Assembly (NCBI RefSeq): GCF_000379925.1
Contig: NZ_KB904305.1
Span: 1-55,109, forward strand
Reading direction: 5' to 3'
Source: Porphyromonas levii DSM 23370
GTDB taxonomy: Bacteria > Bacteroidota > Bacteroidia > Bacteroidales > Porphyromonadaceae
Length of the DNA: 55,109 nucleotides
A model generated the notes under the pieces. The model saw nothing but the letters and a program-made list of their open reading frames with translations. It ran no database searches and was not told where the DNA came from. This document shows positions 41,950 to 49,132 of this stretch, one piece after another; positions within the stretch are counted from its first letter, which is position 1; each line of letters begins with the position of its first letter. The position numbers and the translations under genes are program-made.

Positions 41950-42888
41950 TTATAAACCTCGACCTAATTTTTTACTCTCCTTAGGTGGAGGGTCTATGGC
42001 TTGCGATAGAGAAAGCATATCCACAATTTTCTCGTTGACGTCATTGAATGCTCCAAGCCACTTTCTACTATCCACGAAATTTGGCAAAGCTGAAGCAAGT
42101 TGTTCCGTAGCAGTTGTCCCAGGAACATCATTATCTAACAACCCAAAAACATGTTCATAATTTTTGAGCACGTCAATTGCCTGACGAACTAATCCAATTC
42201 CGTTAAGAACGACACAATCAAAATTGACACTCTCCCTATTCCTCATTTTTTGGGAAAGATAAGAAAGTGCATCCATGAACCCCTCGAAGACTACAGCAGC
42301 CTTACTTCCGCAATTACCAGACGGAAGAATTGATATATCTTTCGGAGCAAAACTCCTTTTAGCATACTGACTCCGAAGTTCATAACCTCCAGACCTATTG
42401 GCAAAACCAATTCCAAACAGTTTCTTGGTTCTATCTGGAGATAAATAGACCAACACACTCGTGTACTTTTGGGCAATAATAGGTTCAACACCTCTCGAAA
42501 GTAGATAATTCATAAGCACCGGATTGTTCAACGGATAAGAGGCAATAACCTTCTCGCTTTTCTCTTTTTCTACCCTACTTTCAGTAGGTCGTAGAGAAGA
42601 GGTTACAATTGGATTAGCACCCATAAAATCATCAAGACGTTGAAAAATCTCTCTCGTGTTACTCCGCGGAATATTCCAGAGACGAGAGCAAAAATCAAGT
42701 ACACCACCCTTAACGTCAGGTGTTCCCCAATCAGTGAATACATTGCCTCGAACCTGAAAAGACGGACGCTTTTCATCCCTAAAAGGGCTAAGATACCAAA
42801 GAGAATCCCCTTTTTCAAAGACTGGCTCGTGCCCACAACGCCTTAGCAGACACTCCAAACTAATGTTGTCAAAATCAAAACGCTCCAT
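41950..42888 (-). CDS. traP: TraP-like DNA primase with GRGL tail
   Basis: 312 residues from ATG 42886-42888 (MERFDFDNISLECLLRRCGHEP). N-terminal CHC2-like region (LRRCGHEP...WYLSPFRDEKRPSF, VFTDWG...GGVLDF), in which not all zinc ligands are evident, and a TOPRIM region (VVFEGFMDALSYLS; GLLDNDVPG) match the CTnDOT TraP/mobile-element primases. It ends KESKKLGRGL, the tail shared with the MORN proteins. The upstream TTG at 42918 is ruled out because it overlaps the -7 box of copy 15. Probably converts transferred single strands to double strands. Confidence 0.85.
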   Translation of the reverse strand: MERFDFDNISLECLLRRCGHEPVFEKGDSLWYLSPFRDEKRPSFQVRGNVFTDWGTPDVKGGVLDFCSRLWNIPRSNTREIFQRLDDFMGANPIVTSSLRPTESRVEKEKSEKVIASYPLNNPVLMNYLLSRGVEPIIAQKYTSVLVYLSPDRTKKLFGIGFANRSGGYELRSQYAKRSFAPKDISILPSGNCGSKAAVVFEGFMDALSYLSQKMRNRESVNFDCVVLNGIGLVRQAIDVLKNYEHVFGLLDNDVPGTTATEQLASALPNFVDSRKWLGAFNDVNEKIVDMLSLSQAIDPPPKESKKLGRGL

Positions 42889-42915
42889 ACTATCACACAT
42901 AAATGAATAATGTGA

Positions 42916-42966
42916 CAAAGTACAACGTTGGATAAAAAGGGGCTAAAAGTGGGGTATCGTGGCATG
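42916..42966 (-). promoter_or_regulatory. element promoter copy 15 (drives the primase)
   Basis: -7 GTACTTTG at 42916-42923, -33 TTTT at 42945-42948, spacing 21 (the only copy not at 22). Core intact. It is the rightmost copy and marks the last recognisable part of the mobile element. Confidence 0.75.
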
Positions 42967-42991
42967 AACCACGAAATAAAAATTAAAAAAG

Positions 42992-43023
42992 TTTGTGTGT
43001 TTACAATATTATACGTACATTTG
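42992..43023 (+). promoter_or_regulatory. plus-strand promoter in the junction region
   Basis: -33 TTTG at 42992-42995, 20-nt spacer, -7 TACATTTG at 43016-43023. It would start a transcript near 43030, about 290 nt ahead of the HU gene. ACGTTTGC and GCAAGCGT downstream (43056-43096) can pair into a stem, so a leader RNA or small RNA is possible. No gene of its own is visible. Confidence 0.5.
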
Positions 43024-43134
43024 CATCGTAGACATAAGTGTTCATAAACTTTTGTATGCTTTCACACGTTTGCTACAGAAAAGAGAGCGCAAGCGTAACC
43101 GACTAAAATTCAATAGATTAAAAAGATGTCTTTT

Positions 43135-43218
43135 TATATATACTAATTGACCAATTTATATATACTAATTGGGTGAATTAATATATATTAAATGGAGTGA
43201 TTAGTATATATTAAATGG
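43135..43218. repeat. four direct repeats with 22-23 bp period upstream of the HU gene
   Basis: Units TATATACTAATTG(A/G) twice and TATATATTAAATGG twice, beginning near 43137, 43159, 43182 and 43205. The period of about two helical turns puts all copies on one face of the DNA, as in iterons or arrays of regulator sites. They end about 33 bp before a TACCTTTG promoter box. Confidence 0.7.
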
Positions 43219-43226
43219 TCATGAGG

Positions 43227-43258
43227 TTAGGCAATTCGGCTCAGAATCGTTACCTTTG
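43227..43258 (+). promoter_or_regulatory. promoter of the HU-like gene
   Basis: -7 TACCTTTG at 43251-43258 (perfect consensus) with a weak -33 TTAG at 43227-43230, 20 nt upstream. The leader to the ATG at 43320 is about 55 nt. Confidence 0.6.
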
Positions 43259-43319
43259 TGGTTGAAGTATGAATAACCATCGGGTAGGGCAAGCGCTCCC
43301 CCAATAAAAATTTAGGACT

Positions 43320-43718
43320 ATGTCAATCAGTTACAGAGTAATCAAAGCAAAAAGTAATCTTCCTAATAAGGAGGGCAAAAATGAGTGTTACCGTGCGCAG
43401 GTGGTACAGAATCAGCAGGTGAGTCTTGATGAACTTGCCAAGTGGATTGAAGATACTTCGGCTCATTCGGCTTCGGATGTCAAGGCAATAGTGGAGCATT
43501 TGGCAGAAGCGGCTGTAAAGTATCTGAAGCTTGGACAAGGTGTAAGCCTAGGTGAGATTGGCTCCATGACCCCAACGGTTCAGAGTGATACTACAGAGAC
43601 CAAGGGGGAGTTTACCTACCGTAATATCCGTAAGGTGGGTGTGCGCTTTACCCCCTCTTCGGTGTTTAAGAAAGGGTTGGAAGGAGTGCACTTTCATGAT
43701 CTCGATGCTAAGGATTAA
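43320..43718 (+). CDS. HU family DNA-binding protein (HU-HIG type)
   Basis: 132 residues. Bacteroidetes HU-like layout: MSISYRVIKAKSNL at the N-terminus, helical ELAKWIEDTSAHSASDVKAIVEHLAEAAVKYLKLGQGVSLGEIGSM, then YRNIRKVGVRFTPSS and a short acidic C-terminus. A nucleoid or architectural DNA-binding protein. It is 6 bp ahead of the radical SAM pseudogene and probably co-transcribed. It is the first clear chromosomal gene right of the mobile element. Confidence 0.85.
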   Translation: MSISYRVIKAKSNLPNKEGKNECYRAQVVQNQQVSLDELAKWIEDTSAHSASDVKAIVEHLAEAAVKYLKLGQGVSLGEIGSMTPTVQSDTTETKGEFTYRNIRKVGVRFTPSSVFKKGLEGVHFHDLDAKD

Positions 43719-43724
43719 AGACCG

Positions 43725-44949
43725 ATGAGTGGCGGTACTGTTGGTTTCCCTTTTGGGAGACCGCTATATACGATGGCAAAGTCGGCAGGTGCAGCGTGTA
43801 ATCTAGGCTGTAAGTACTGCTATTATCTGGAGAAACCGAGTGTCTTGGCATATCAAGAGCCGAGCCAGATGATGAGTGACGAATTGCTGGAGCTTTTTAT
43901 ACGTCAATATATAGAGGCGCAAACCATGCCCGAGGTGAGCTTCCCCTGGCATGGGGGTGAGCCACTCTTGCGTCCGATCTCGTTTTATGAAAAAGCTCTA
44001 TCACTACAGCTCCGTTATGCTGGAGGAAGAGTGGTTAGTAATAGCATCCAGACCAATGGCACGCTATTCACCGATGAGTGGTGCTAATTCCTCAGACGAA
44101 ATAATTTTCTAGTCGGTATCTCCATGGATGGTACCTCTGCGATGCACGATAGGTACCGCAAGCACAAGGATGGCGTGAGCGGTTCGCACGCAGAGGTGCT
44201 GCGTGGTATAGAACTCCTGAAGCGGCATCAGGTGGAGTACAATATTATGGCGGTGATCAATGACTATAATGTGTCCGACCCTATTGGTTTCTATCGATAC
44301 CTGAAAAGCTTGGGTAGTGACTTTATCCAATTTACCCCGATAGTAGAGCGAATATTGCCTGATGGGCACCTTGCTCATATTGAGAGCAGGGAATACAGCA
44401 CGGTGCATGAGCACTCTGTATCCCCCGCTCGATGGGGCGATTTCCTGTGTGCTACGTTTAATGAGTGGGTGCGGCACGATGTAGGGCGGGTATTTGTGCA
44501 GCTCTTCGATGCTACGCTTACCAATTGGATGGGTGTAGCGCCAGGGCTCTATACTATGGCTCAATACTGCGGACATGCTGGAGCTTTGGAACATGATGGG
44601 ACACTCTATTCCTGTGATCACTTTGTCTTCGATGCCTATATGCTAGGGAATATCCGAAGACAAAGTATTTCGGAGCTTATGAATAGCCCTCGACAGATCC
44701 GGTTTGGAAGGGATAAGTATGACTTCCTACCCCGTCAGTGTCGGGAGTGGCTGTATCTATTTGCTTGCTGGGGTGAGTGCCCTAAGAATCGGTTCGCCAG
44801 AGATCGTTATGGCGAGAGAGGACTCAATGTATATGTGTGAAGGATGCTACCAGTTCTTCGAGTATGTAGCACCTTATATGGATAGGATGAAGGAATTGCT
44901 TCAGAATCAGCTTCCACCCTCAAAAATTATGCAAGATATAAATAGCTGA
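43725..44949 (+). pseudogene. anaerobic sulfatase-maturating enzyme (anSME) type radical SAM gene, degraded
   Basis: The N-terminus has the radical SAM cluster CNLGCKYCYYLEK and the HGGEPLL motif. An in-frame TAA at 44085-44087 interrupts DEWC*FLRRNNFLVGISMDG; the same frame continues to 44840. There a probable one-base insertion near 44826-44833 ends it early, and the expected C-terminus MCEGCYQFFEYVAPYMDRMKEL is in the next frame. A SPASM cysteine is also replaced by Trp (CREW, where CxxC is usual). Three independent lesions argue for a true pseudogene, not a single sequencing error. Confidence 0.85.
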
Positions 44950-45005
44950 TTCCTAGAGTAGAAGAGAAAAGTGCTAAAGTTTTTCGCTAGAAAAGGCTGG
45001 AAATA

Positions 45006-45037
45006 TTTGGTGGATTCAAATATTCATCGTACCTTTG
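45006..45037 (+). promoter_or_regulatory. promoter of tRNA-Gly
   Basis: -33 TTTG at 45006-45009, 20-nt spacer, -7 TACCTTTG at 45030-45037, 41 bp ahead of the tRNA. Confidence 0.7.
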
Positions 45038-45078
45038 CAGAGCAAAAGAGGGAAACGCTTCTAGCAAAGTTAGAAAAT

Positions 45079-45154
45079 GCGGAAATAGCTCAGTTGGTAG
45101 AGCATAACCTTGCCAAGGTTAGGGTCGCGGGTTCGAGTCCCGTTTTCCGCTCCA
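45079..45154 (+). tRNA. tRNA-Gly (anticodon GCC)
   Basis: A 76-nt cloverleaf including encoded CCA: acceptor GCGGAAA/TTTCCGC, D-arm GCTCAGTTGGTAGAGC, anticodon stem TAACC/GGTTA with loop TTGCCAA (GCC), and T-arm GCGGGTTCGAGTCCCGT. Own promoter and terminator. No direct repeat of its 3' end is seen near the mobile element, so there is no evidence that it is the attachment site. Confidence 0.97.
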
Positions 45155-45158
45155 TTAT

Positions 45159-45187
45159 AGAGCTCTAGTGATATTCACTGGAGCTCT
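45159..45187 (+). terminator. terminator of tRNA-Gly
   Basis: AGAGCTCTAGTGA/TCACTGGAGCTCT hairpin (one G-T pair, TAT loop) followed by TTTTTCTTT. Confidence 0.9.
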
Positions 45188-45229
45188 TTTTCTTTGTGTA
45201 TTGTTAGGTTGTATTGCCTTAGTACTAGG

Positions 45230-45247
45230 ATACCTATATTTAGGTAT
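45230..45247. promoter_or_regulatory. possible operator upstream of rubrerythrin
   Basis: Perfect palindrome ATACCTA-TATT-TAGGTAT, about 18 bp upstream of the -33 box of the rubrerythrin promoter. It could bind a redox or metal regulator (inference). Confidence 0.45.
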
Positions 45248-45264
45248 TATTAGTGTGTATTTCC

Positions 45265-45296
45265 TTTGTTTTATTAGCCTTTTATTGGTATTTTTG
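45265..45296 (+). promoter_or_regulatory. promoter of rubrerythrin
   Basis: -33 TTTG at 45265-45268, 20-nt spacer, -7 TATTTTTG at 45289-45296. Leader about 58 nt. Confidence 0.6.
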
Positions 45297-45360
45297 CTTG
45301 AGATGAAAGGGGGCTGACTTTTTCAGAGCCCAAGCTAATAACATATTAAATAGTAGCAAA

Positions 45361-45960
45361 ATGGAAAAGAAAAGTTTGAAAGGTACACAGACAGAGAAGA
45401 ATCTGATTATGTCTTTCGCTAACGAGAGCCAGGCACACGCACGCTATAGCTTCTTCGCTAGCCAAGCTAAGAAAGAGAACTTCATTGAGGTGGAGGCATT
45501 TTTTCAGCAGACTGCAGATCAGGAGAAGGCTCACGCTAAGAGGTTCTTCAAGTTCTTGCAGGGTGGTATGGTCAATGTCAATGCAGAGTTCCCAGCAGGT
45601 GTGATTGGCAAGACTCTTGACAACCTAGAGATTTCAGCAAAATTAGAGTGGGAGGAGATGGAAAGCCTTTATCCAGGGTTTGCAGATGTTGCTGAGCAGG
45701 AGGGTTTTCCAGAGATTGCCGCAGCGTATCGCAATATAGCTATCGCAGAGGGCGAGCACTCTAGGGTTTACGCTGAGTTTGCAAAGCGTATCAAGGAGGA
45801 TAAGATGTTTGTCAGCGATGAGGAGATTGTATGGCAGTGCCGCAAGTGTGGTTATCTTATGAAGGGTCTTGAGCCACCAGTAGTTTGTCCTGCTTGTGCT
45901 CACCCACGTGCACACTTCCAGAGGCATAGCGATGCGCCTATCGCACCTATTGGCTACTAA
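45361..45960 (+). CDS. rbr: rubrerythrin
   Basis: 199 residues. N-terminal ferritin-like diiron domain with E-x-x-H signatures (NESQAHARY, QEKAHAKRFF, AEGEHSRVYAEF) and a C-terminal rubredoxin domain (CRKCGYLMKG ... CPACAHPRAHF). It reduces hydrogen peroxide in anaerobes. The length and all metal ligands look complete. Monocistronic, followed by a strong terminator. Confidence 0.97.
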   Translation: MEKKSLKGTQTEKNLIMSFANESQAHARYSFFASQAKKENFIEVEAFFQQTADQEKAHAKRFFKFLQGGMVNVNAEFPAGVIGKTLDNLEISAKLEWEEMESLYPGFADVAEQEGFPEIAAAYRNIAIAEGEHSRVYAEFAKRIKEDKMFVSDEEIVWQCRKCGYLMKGLEPPVVCPACAHPRAHFQRHSDAPIAPIGY

Positions 45961-45986
45961 TCTCCGAGATTAAGTATTTAATATGA

Positions 45987-46013
45987 GGGTGTGTCATAAT
46001 GAATGACACACCC
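45987..46013 (+). terminator. terminator of rubrerythrin
   Basis: Perfect 11-bp stem GGGTGTGTCAT/ATGACACACCC with a 5-nt loop, followed by TTTTCTT. Confidence 0.9.
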
Positions 46014-46106
46014 TTTTCTTGCTTATATTATGTTAGTATTGGAGAAGATTGATGCAGTATTTTGTAGGATAGGTTGTTATCCTAGTGTAAGGAGGAAGTG
46101 TAATGT

Positions 46107-46676
46107 ATGAATAGTCAGCACAGCGAACAGTATATTGTAGGACTATTAGAGCAGCGACCCGAGGAGGCGTTTCGTCTGATCTATGACTTATATGCCCCTA
46201 GGTTAGTGAGTATAGCTTATAGGTATATAGGCGATAGGGATGCGGCCAAGGATATTCTGCAAGATGCGGTGTGTAAAGCCTATGATAAGAGGCAGACCTT
46301 TAGGTATCTGCAAGCTGGCGGACTATGGGGTTGGCTTAAGAGGATAGTGGTCAATCTATCGCTGAACCACCAAAAGAGTTTTGGTGTGAAGAACATGAAC
46401 AGATATGAGGAGGGCAGCTATGATGATGTAGCACAGGATGACGATGAGAGTGTGGATATGCTCTCTGGTATTGATACTAAAGTCCTATACGATATGATTG
46501 CTGAGCTCCCAGATGGTTATAGAGTGGTGTTCAATATGTATGCAGTTGAAGGGTTTAGTCATAAAGAGATAGCCCAACAACTAGGGATAGGGGAGAAGAG
46601 TTCGTCTTCTCAGTATTTTAGAGCAAAGCAATTGCTAAAGAAAAAGATAGAGCAATGGATGAGAGAAAACCAATAG
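46107..46676 (+). CDS. ECF-type RNA polymerase sigma factor
   Basis: 189 residues. Sigma region 2 (EEAFRLIYDLYAPRLVSIAYRYIGDRDAAKDILQDAVCKAYDK) and region 4 (LPDGYRVVFNMYAVEGFSHKEIAQQLGIGEKSSSSQYFRAKQLLKKKI). The SSSSQY-FRAKQLL sequence is typical of Bacteroidetes ECF sigmas. It overlaps the downstream membrane protein gene by 22 nt, suggesting the latter controls it. Confidence 0.93.
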   Translation: MNSQHSEQYIVGLLEQRPEEAFRLIYDLYAPRLVSIAYRYIGDRDAAKDILQDAVCKAYDKRQTFRYLQAGGLWGWLKRIVVNLSLNHQKSFGVKNMNRYEEGSYDDVAQDDDESVDMLSGIDTKVLYDMIAELPDGYRVVFNMYAVEGFSHKEIAQQLGIGEKSSSSQYFRAKQLLKKKIEQWMRENQ

Positions 46677-47821
46677 AGCCCAAGCAGCAGAGCTGGGAGG
46701 GGGCTTTGCGGGATAAGCTCGATAGTTTTGATTACCCAATAGGGGAGTTGCCCCCTCTAGTGTTGCCTACAGGTGTGAATCGTAAAGGTCGGTTTGCTCC
46801 TTGGTGGATTGTAGCAATCTCGGCAGCAGCATCGATATGCTTTGCTTTATTCTTCCCGCAAAAGCCCGAGGTAGTGATGTCGCCTTGTACGGCAACTGAG
46901 GTCGCTATTTCTGCGCAGTCTCCTAATGAGGAGGGTCAGATAGAGGATGCTTCTTTGGTGGCGAGCAATATAGATGTCCATGAAACAACTGTTCGTGAAA
47001 CAACTGTTCGTGAAACAACTGTAGAGGATATGACTGATGTCAATAAAGCTGTAGTTGTTACGGATGATGTAGCGACAGAGAGGTCAGAGAAGACAACAGA
47101 GAAAAGCGAAGTTCGGGTAAGTAGGAAGCCAGAGGTGAGGGATAATGGGAATGTATGCACGAAGGGGAGTAGTGCTCCTATTTATACTACAAGGCAGATC
47201 GGAAATGCAAGTAATAGGGGAGTAGTTATAGCTTTCTGTGTGTCAGGGCAGGCGATGCGCAGCTCTAGAAACGAACCCGAGCCTCTTCTTACCTCTCTGT
47301 CACACGAGATAGATCAACTGTCATCGGGCAAGCAGAGCTATTCGGTGCGTGAGAAACTCCCTATCGAGGTCGGTGTCACTGCCATTGTCCCTATTACATC
47401 AAGGCTAAGTGTGGAGAGTGGGTTGCGGTATGCACTCAGACGATTTGAGGTGACTAGTTCTGGTCTATTTATGCCGGAGCAGTACGAAATGGATGTGCGC
47501 CAGATAGGTGTTCCTATTGGATTGCAATACGAACTGGTTCGCAAAGGTAATGTTGGACTGAATCTCTCCGCTGGGGTATCTGGCAATCTTCCTGTGGCTG
47601 TAGCGTTGCGTGGCAATTATCAGGAGGCGCAAAAGGCTCGTTTTTCCCTTGATAGCTATGCGACTCTTGGCGTAGATTATAATATCACAAGGGCTATATC
47701 GCTTGGGGTATCAGTGGGTGGCGCATATGATATTATCCCTATGAATAATCAGTTGTTTGAGGACTCGTCCTCTAGATTAAGGCTCAAAATGAACGTGGGT
47801 TTGAAGTTTAGGATACAGTAG
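46655..47821 (+). CDS. membrane protein partner of the ECF sigma, with C-terminal beta-barrel-like domain
   Basis: 388 residues: a short cytoplasmic N-terminus, one membrane helix (PWWIVAISAAASICFALFF, ~50-68), a low-complexity periplasmic linker containing three direct repeats of HETTV/RETTV, and a C-terminal ~170-residue outer-membrane-like domain (VGVTAIVPITSRLSVESGLRYALRR, GLNLSAGVSGNLPVAVALRG). The overlap with the sigma gene suggests an anti-sigma or sensing role, but no canonical anti-sigma domain is evident. Confidence 0.7.
   Translation: MDERKPIEPKQQSWEGALRDKLDSFDYPIGELPPLVLPTGVNRKGRFAPWWIVAISAAASICFALFFPQKPEVVMSPCTATEVAISAQSPNEEGQIEDASLVASNIDVHETTVRETTVRETTVEDMTDVNKAVVVTDDVATERSEKTTEKSEVRVSRKPEVRDNGNVCTKGSSAPIYTTRQIGNASNRGVVIAFCVSGQAMRSSRNEPEPLLTSLSHEIDQLSSGKQSYSVREKLPIEVGVTAIVPITSRLSVESGLRYALRRFEVTSSGLFMPEQYEMDVRQIGVPIGLQYELVRKGNVGLNLSAGVSGNLPVAVALRGNYQEAQKARFSLDSYATLGVDYNITRAISLGVSVGGAYDIIPMNNQLFEDSSSRLRLKMNVGLKFRIQ
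46982..47022 (+). repeat. 15-bp tandem repeat inside the linker
   Basis: GAAACAACTGTTCGT repeated at 46982 and 46997, with an 11-bp third copy at 47012. Each unit adds five residues (ETTVR), so slippage changes linker length without shifting the frame. Confidence 0.85.
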
Positions 47822-47875
47822 TTCGTAGGGGGAAAAGGGTAACTAGGTATATTACTAATCAAATAACACGAAAAA

Positions 47876-48304
47876 ATGGAGGAAAAAAGAAGTGTCGGCA
47901 TGCTGTTGCTAGTGCTATGCCTTGTTTTGGGTCTGACCATGTGCAAGGGGGGAGAGCAACCAGCACCAGTAAAGAAGAGCTATCTGGCTCTATCCACAGA
48001 GGATATAACTCTGTCTGCAACAAGGGTTGCTAGTTTGGTGACCATAAAGTCTACCCAAGACTGGAAGAGTGATCTCAAAGCCTCTCTCCCGAGAGCGGAG
48101 GGAGCTTTGCTACCTGTATCTATTGGCGAAAAAGAGTGGTTGCGCATTACTCCAGCAATGGGTAAGGCAGGGGTGACCAATATGGTGGTCTCTGTAATCC
48201 AAGAGAAGCTGCCTACTGAGTCATCATCTACAATGGTAAAGTTCACTTCTATCGATGGCACGCTTTCAAGGAGTCTGACGGTGAAGTATGAACCAAAGAA
48301 GTAA
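47876..48304 (+). CDS. small lipoprotein, BACON-like
   Basis: 142 residues. Lipobox-like LGLTMCKGG (Cys ~23), then one beta-sandwich (ITLSATRVASLVTIKSTQDWKSDLK..., EKEWLRITPAMGKAGVTNMVVSV) like BACON domains. It lies 54 bp after the membrane partner of the sigma factor and is probably in the same operon. Confidence 0.65.
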   Translation: MEEKRSVGMLLLVLCLVLGLTMCKGGEQPAPVKKSYLALSTEDITLSATRVASLVTIKSTQDWKSDLKASLPRAEGALLPVSIGEKEWLRITPAMGKAGVTNMVVSVIQEKLPTESSSTMVKFTSIDGTLSRSLTVKYEPKK

Positions 48305-48322
48305 TTCACACCAAAATTGATT

Positions 48323-48970
48323 ATGTCTATGAATAAGATGAGTATTATACAGTGGGGCACGGTGGGGGCATTGTTGACCCTCCTCTTTTCGAGTTGCCTT
48401 AATATGAATGGTTACCAGCCTATGGAGGTGCAAAGGTATCACATGGGCAGTGCTATGGTCAACGACAAACCTTATGAGCATGTGGTCTACTTTAGCCAGT
48501 ATGGTAGTCTGGATAACCCATTCCTAAGGAGTAATAGAATGGATAACATGGTGTTATTCCCAATACTCCTCAGTCCAGCTGGTGGTGATCAAAAGACCGA
48601 TGTTGCGTATACGATACTACTTTGTATTGATGCCAAGGAAGGTATACCTGTACTTAATAAGCCATATACTATTGTCCGTAATAGTTTATTGGATAAGGCG
48701 AGAAATTCGGACGAGATTATGCGGTTATTCATCAGTCAGCGCTCCAAGCTACTTACAGAGGGGGCAGAGGGTATTGCTGTAGTCTATGACTACGCCAATA
48801 GGCTTAGAGTATCGGCAAGTGGTACGGTAACCTTTACTTCATTTGATATGGTTCTAAAGAACTGTAGTGGCACCTATACTTTCAATACGGAGGAGCCGAA
48901 GGACAAGGTACTGGTATTTAAGAATGGTACGATAGCTACAAGGATTGCTAGAGATAACCGAATGTTGTAG
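48323..48970 (+). CDS. lipoprotein of unknown function
   Basis: About 215 residues from ATG 48323 (MSMNKMSIIQWG). Lipobox TLLFSSCLNM. A beta-rich body with VVYFSQYGSLDNPFLRSNRMDNMVLFPILLSP and YTILLCIDAKEGIPVLNKPYTIV. Eighteen bp after the preceding lipoprotein gene, so co-transcribed. Family not recognised. Confidence 0.65.
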   Translation: MSMNKMSIIQWGTVGALLTLLFSSCLNMNGYQPMEVQRYHMGSAMVNDKPYEHVVYFSQYGSLDNPFLRSNRMDNMVLFPILLSPAGGDQKTDVAYTILLCIDAKEGIPVLNKPYTIVRNSLLDKARNSDEIMRLFISQRSKLLTEGAEGIAVVYDYANRLRVSASGTVTFTSFDMVLKNCSGTYTFNTEEPKDKVLVFKNGTIATRIARDNRML

Positions 48971-49132
48971 GTCTTTTTGTCACCAATCACTGCCAAGGAT
49001 AAATCTTTGTCGTGACAAGTAGTGTGGGTGTCAGGTCTTTTTGTCTAAATCGTTATATGGCAAGACGATTGCACTTATAGGGATGTAAGTGTGAACGATA
49101 TTACTAATAACAAAATAATAGACAGAAACGAT

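Noticed and set aside
110-42966. The repeated element as a CRISPR array or integron attC series
   Set aside because: Copies are kilobases apart, each sits before a gene, and they share promoter boxes at fixed spacing. There is no cas gene, integron integrase or attC-type core.
110-42966. The element as a plain intrinsic terminator
   Set aside because: No T-run follows in either direction, and the conserved parts extend to -33/-7 boxes placed 20-50 nt before start codons.
45079-45154. tRNA-Gly as the attachment site of the element
   Set aside because: It lies 2 kb inside housekeeping genes and no copy of its 3' end is seen at the element edge.
44971-45168. 65-codon ORF across tRNA-Gly
   Set aside because: Overlaps the tRNA and its promoter; chance frame.
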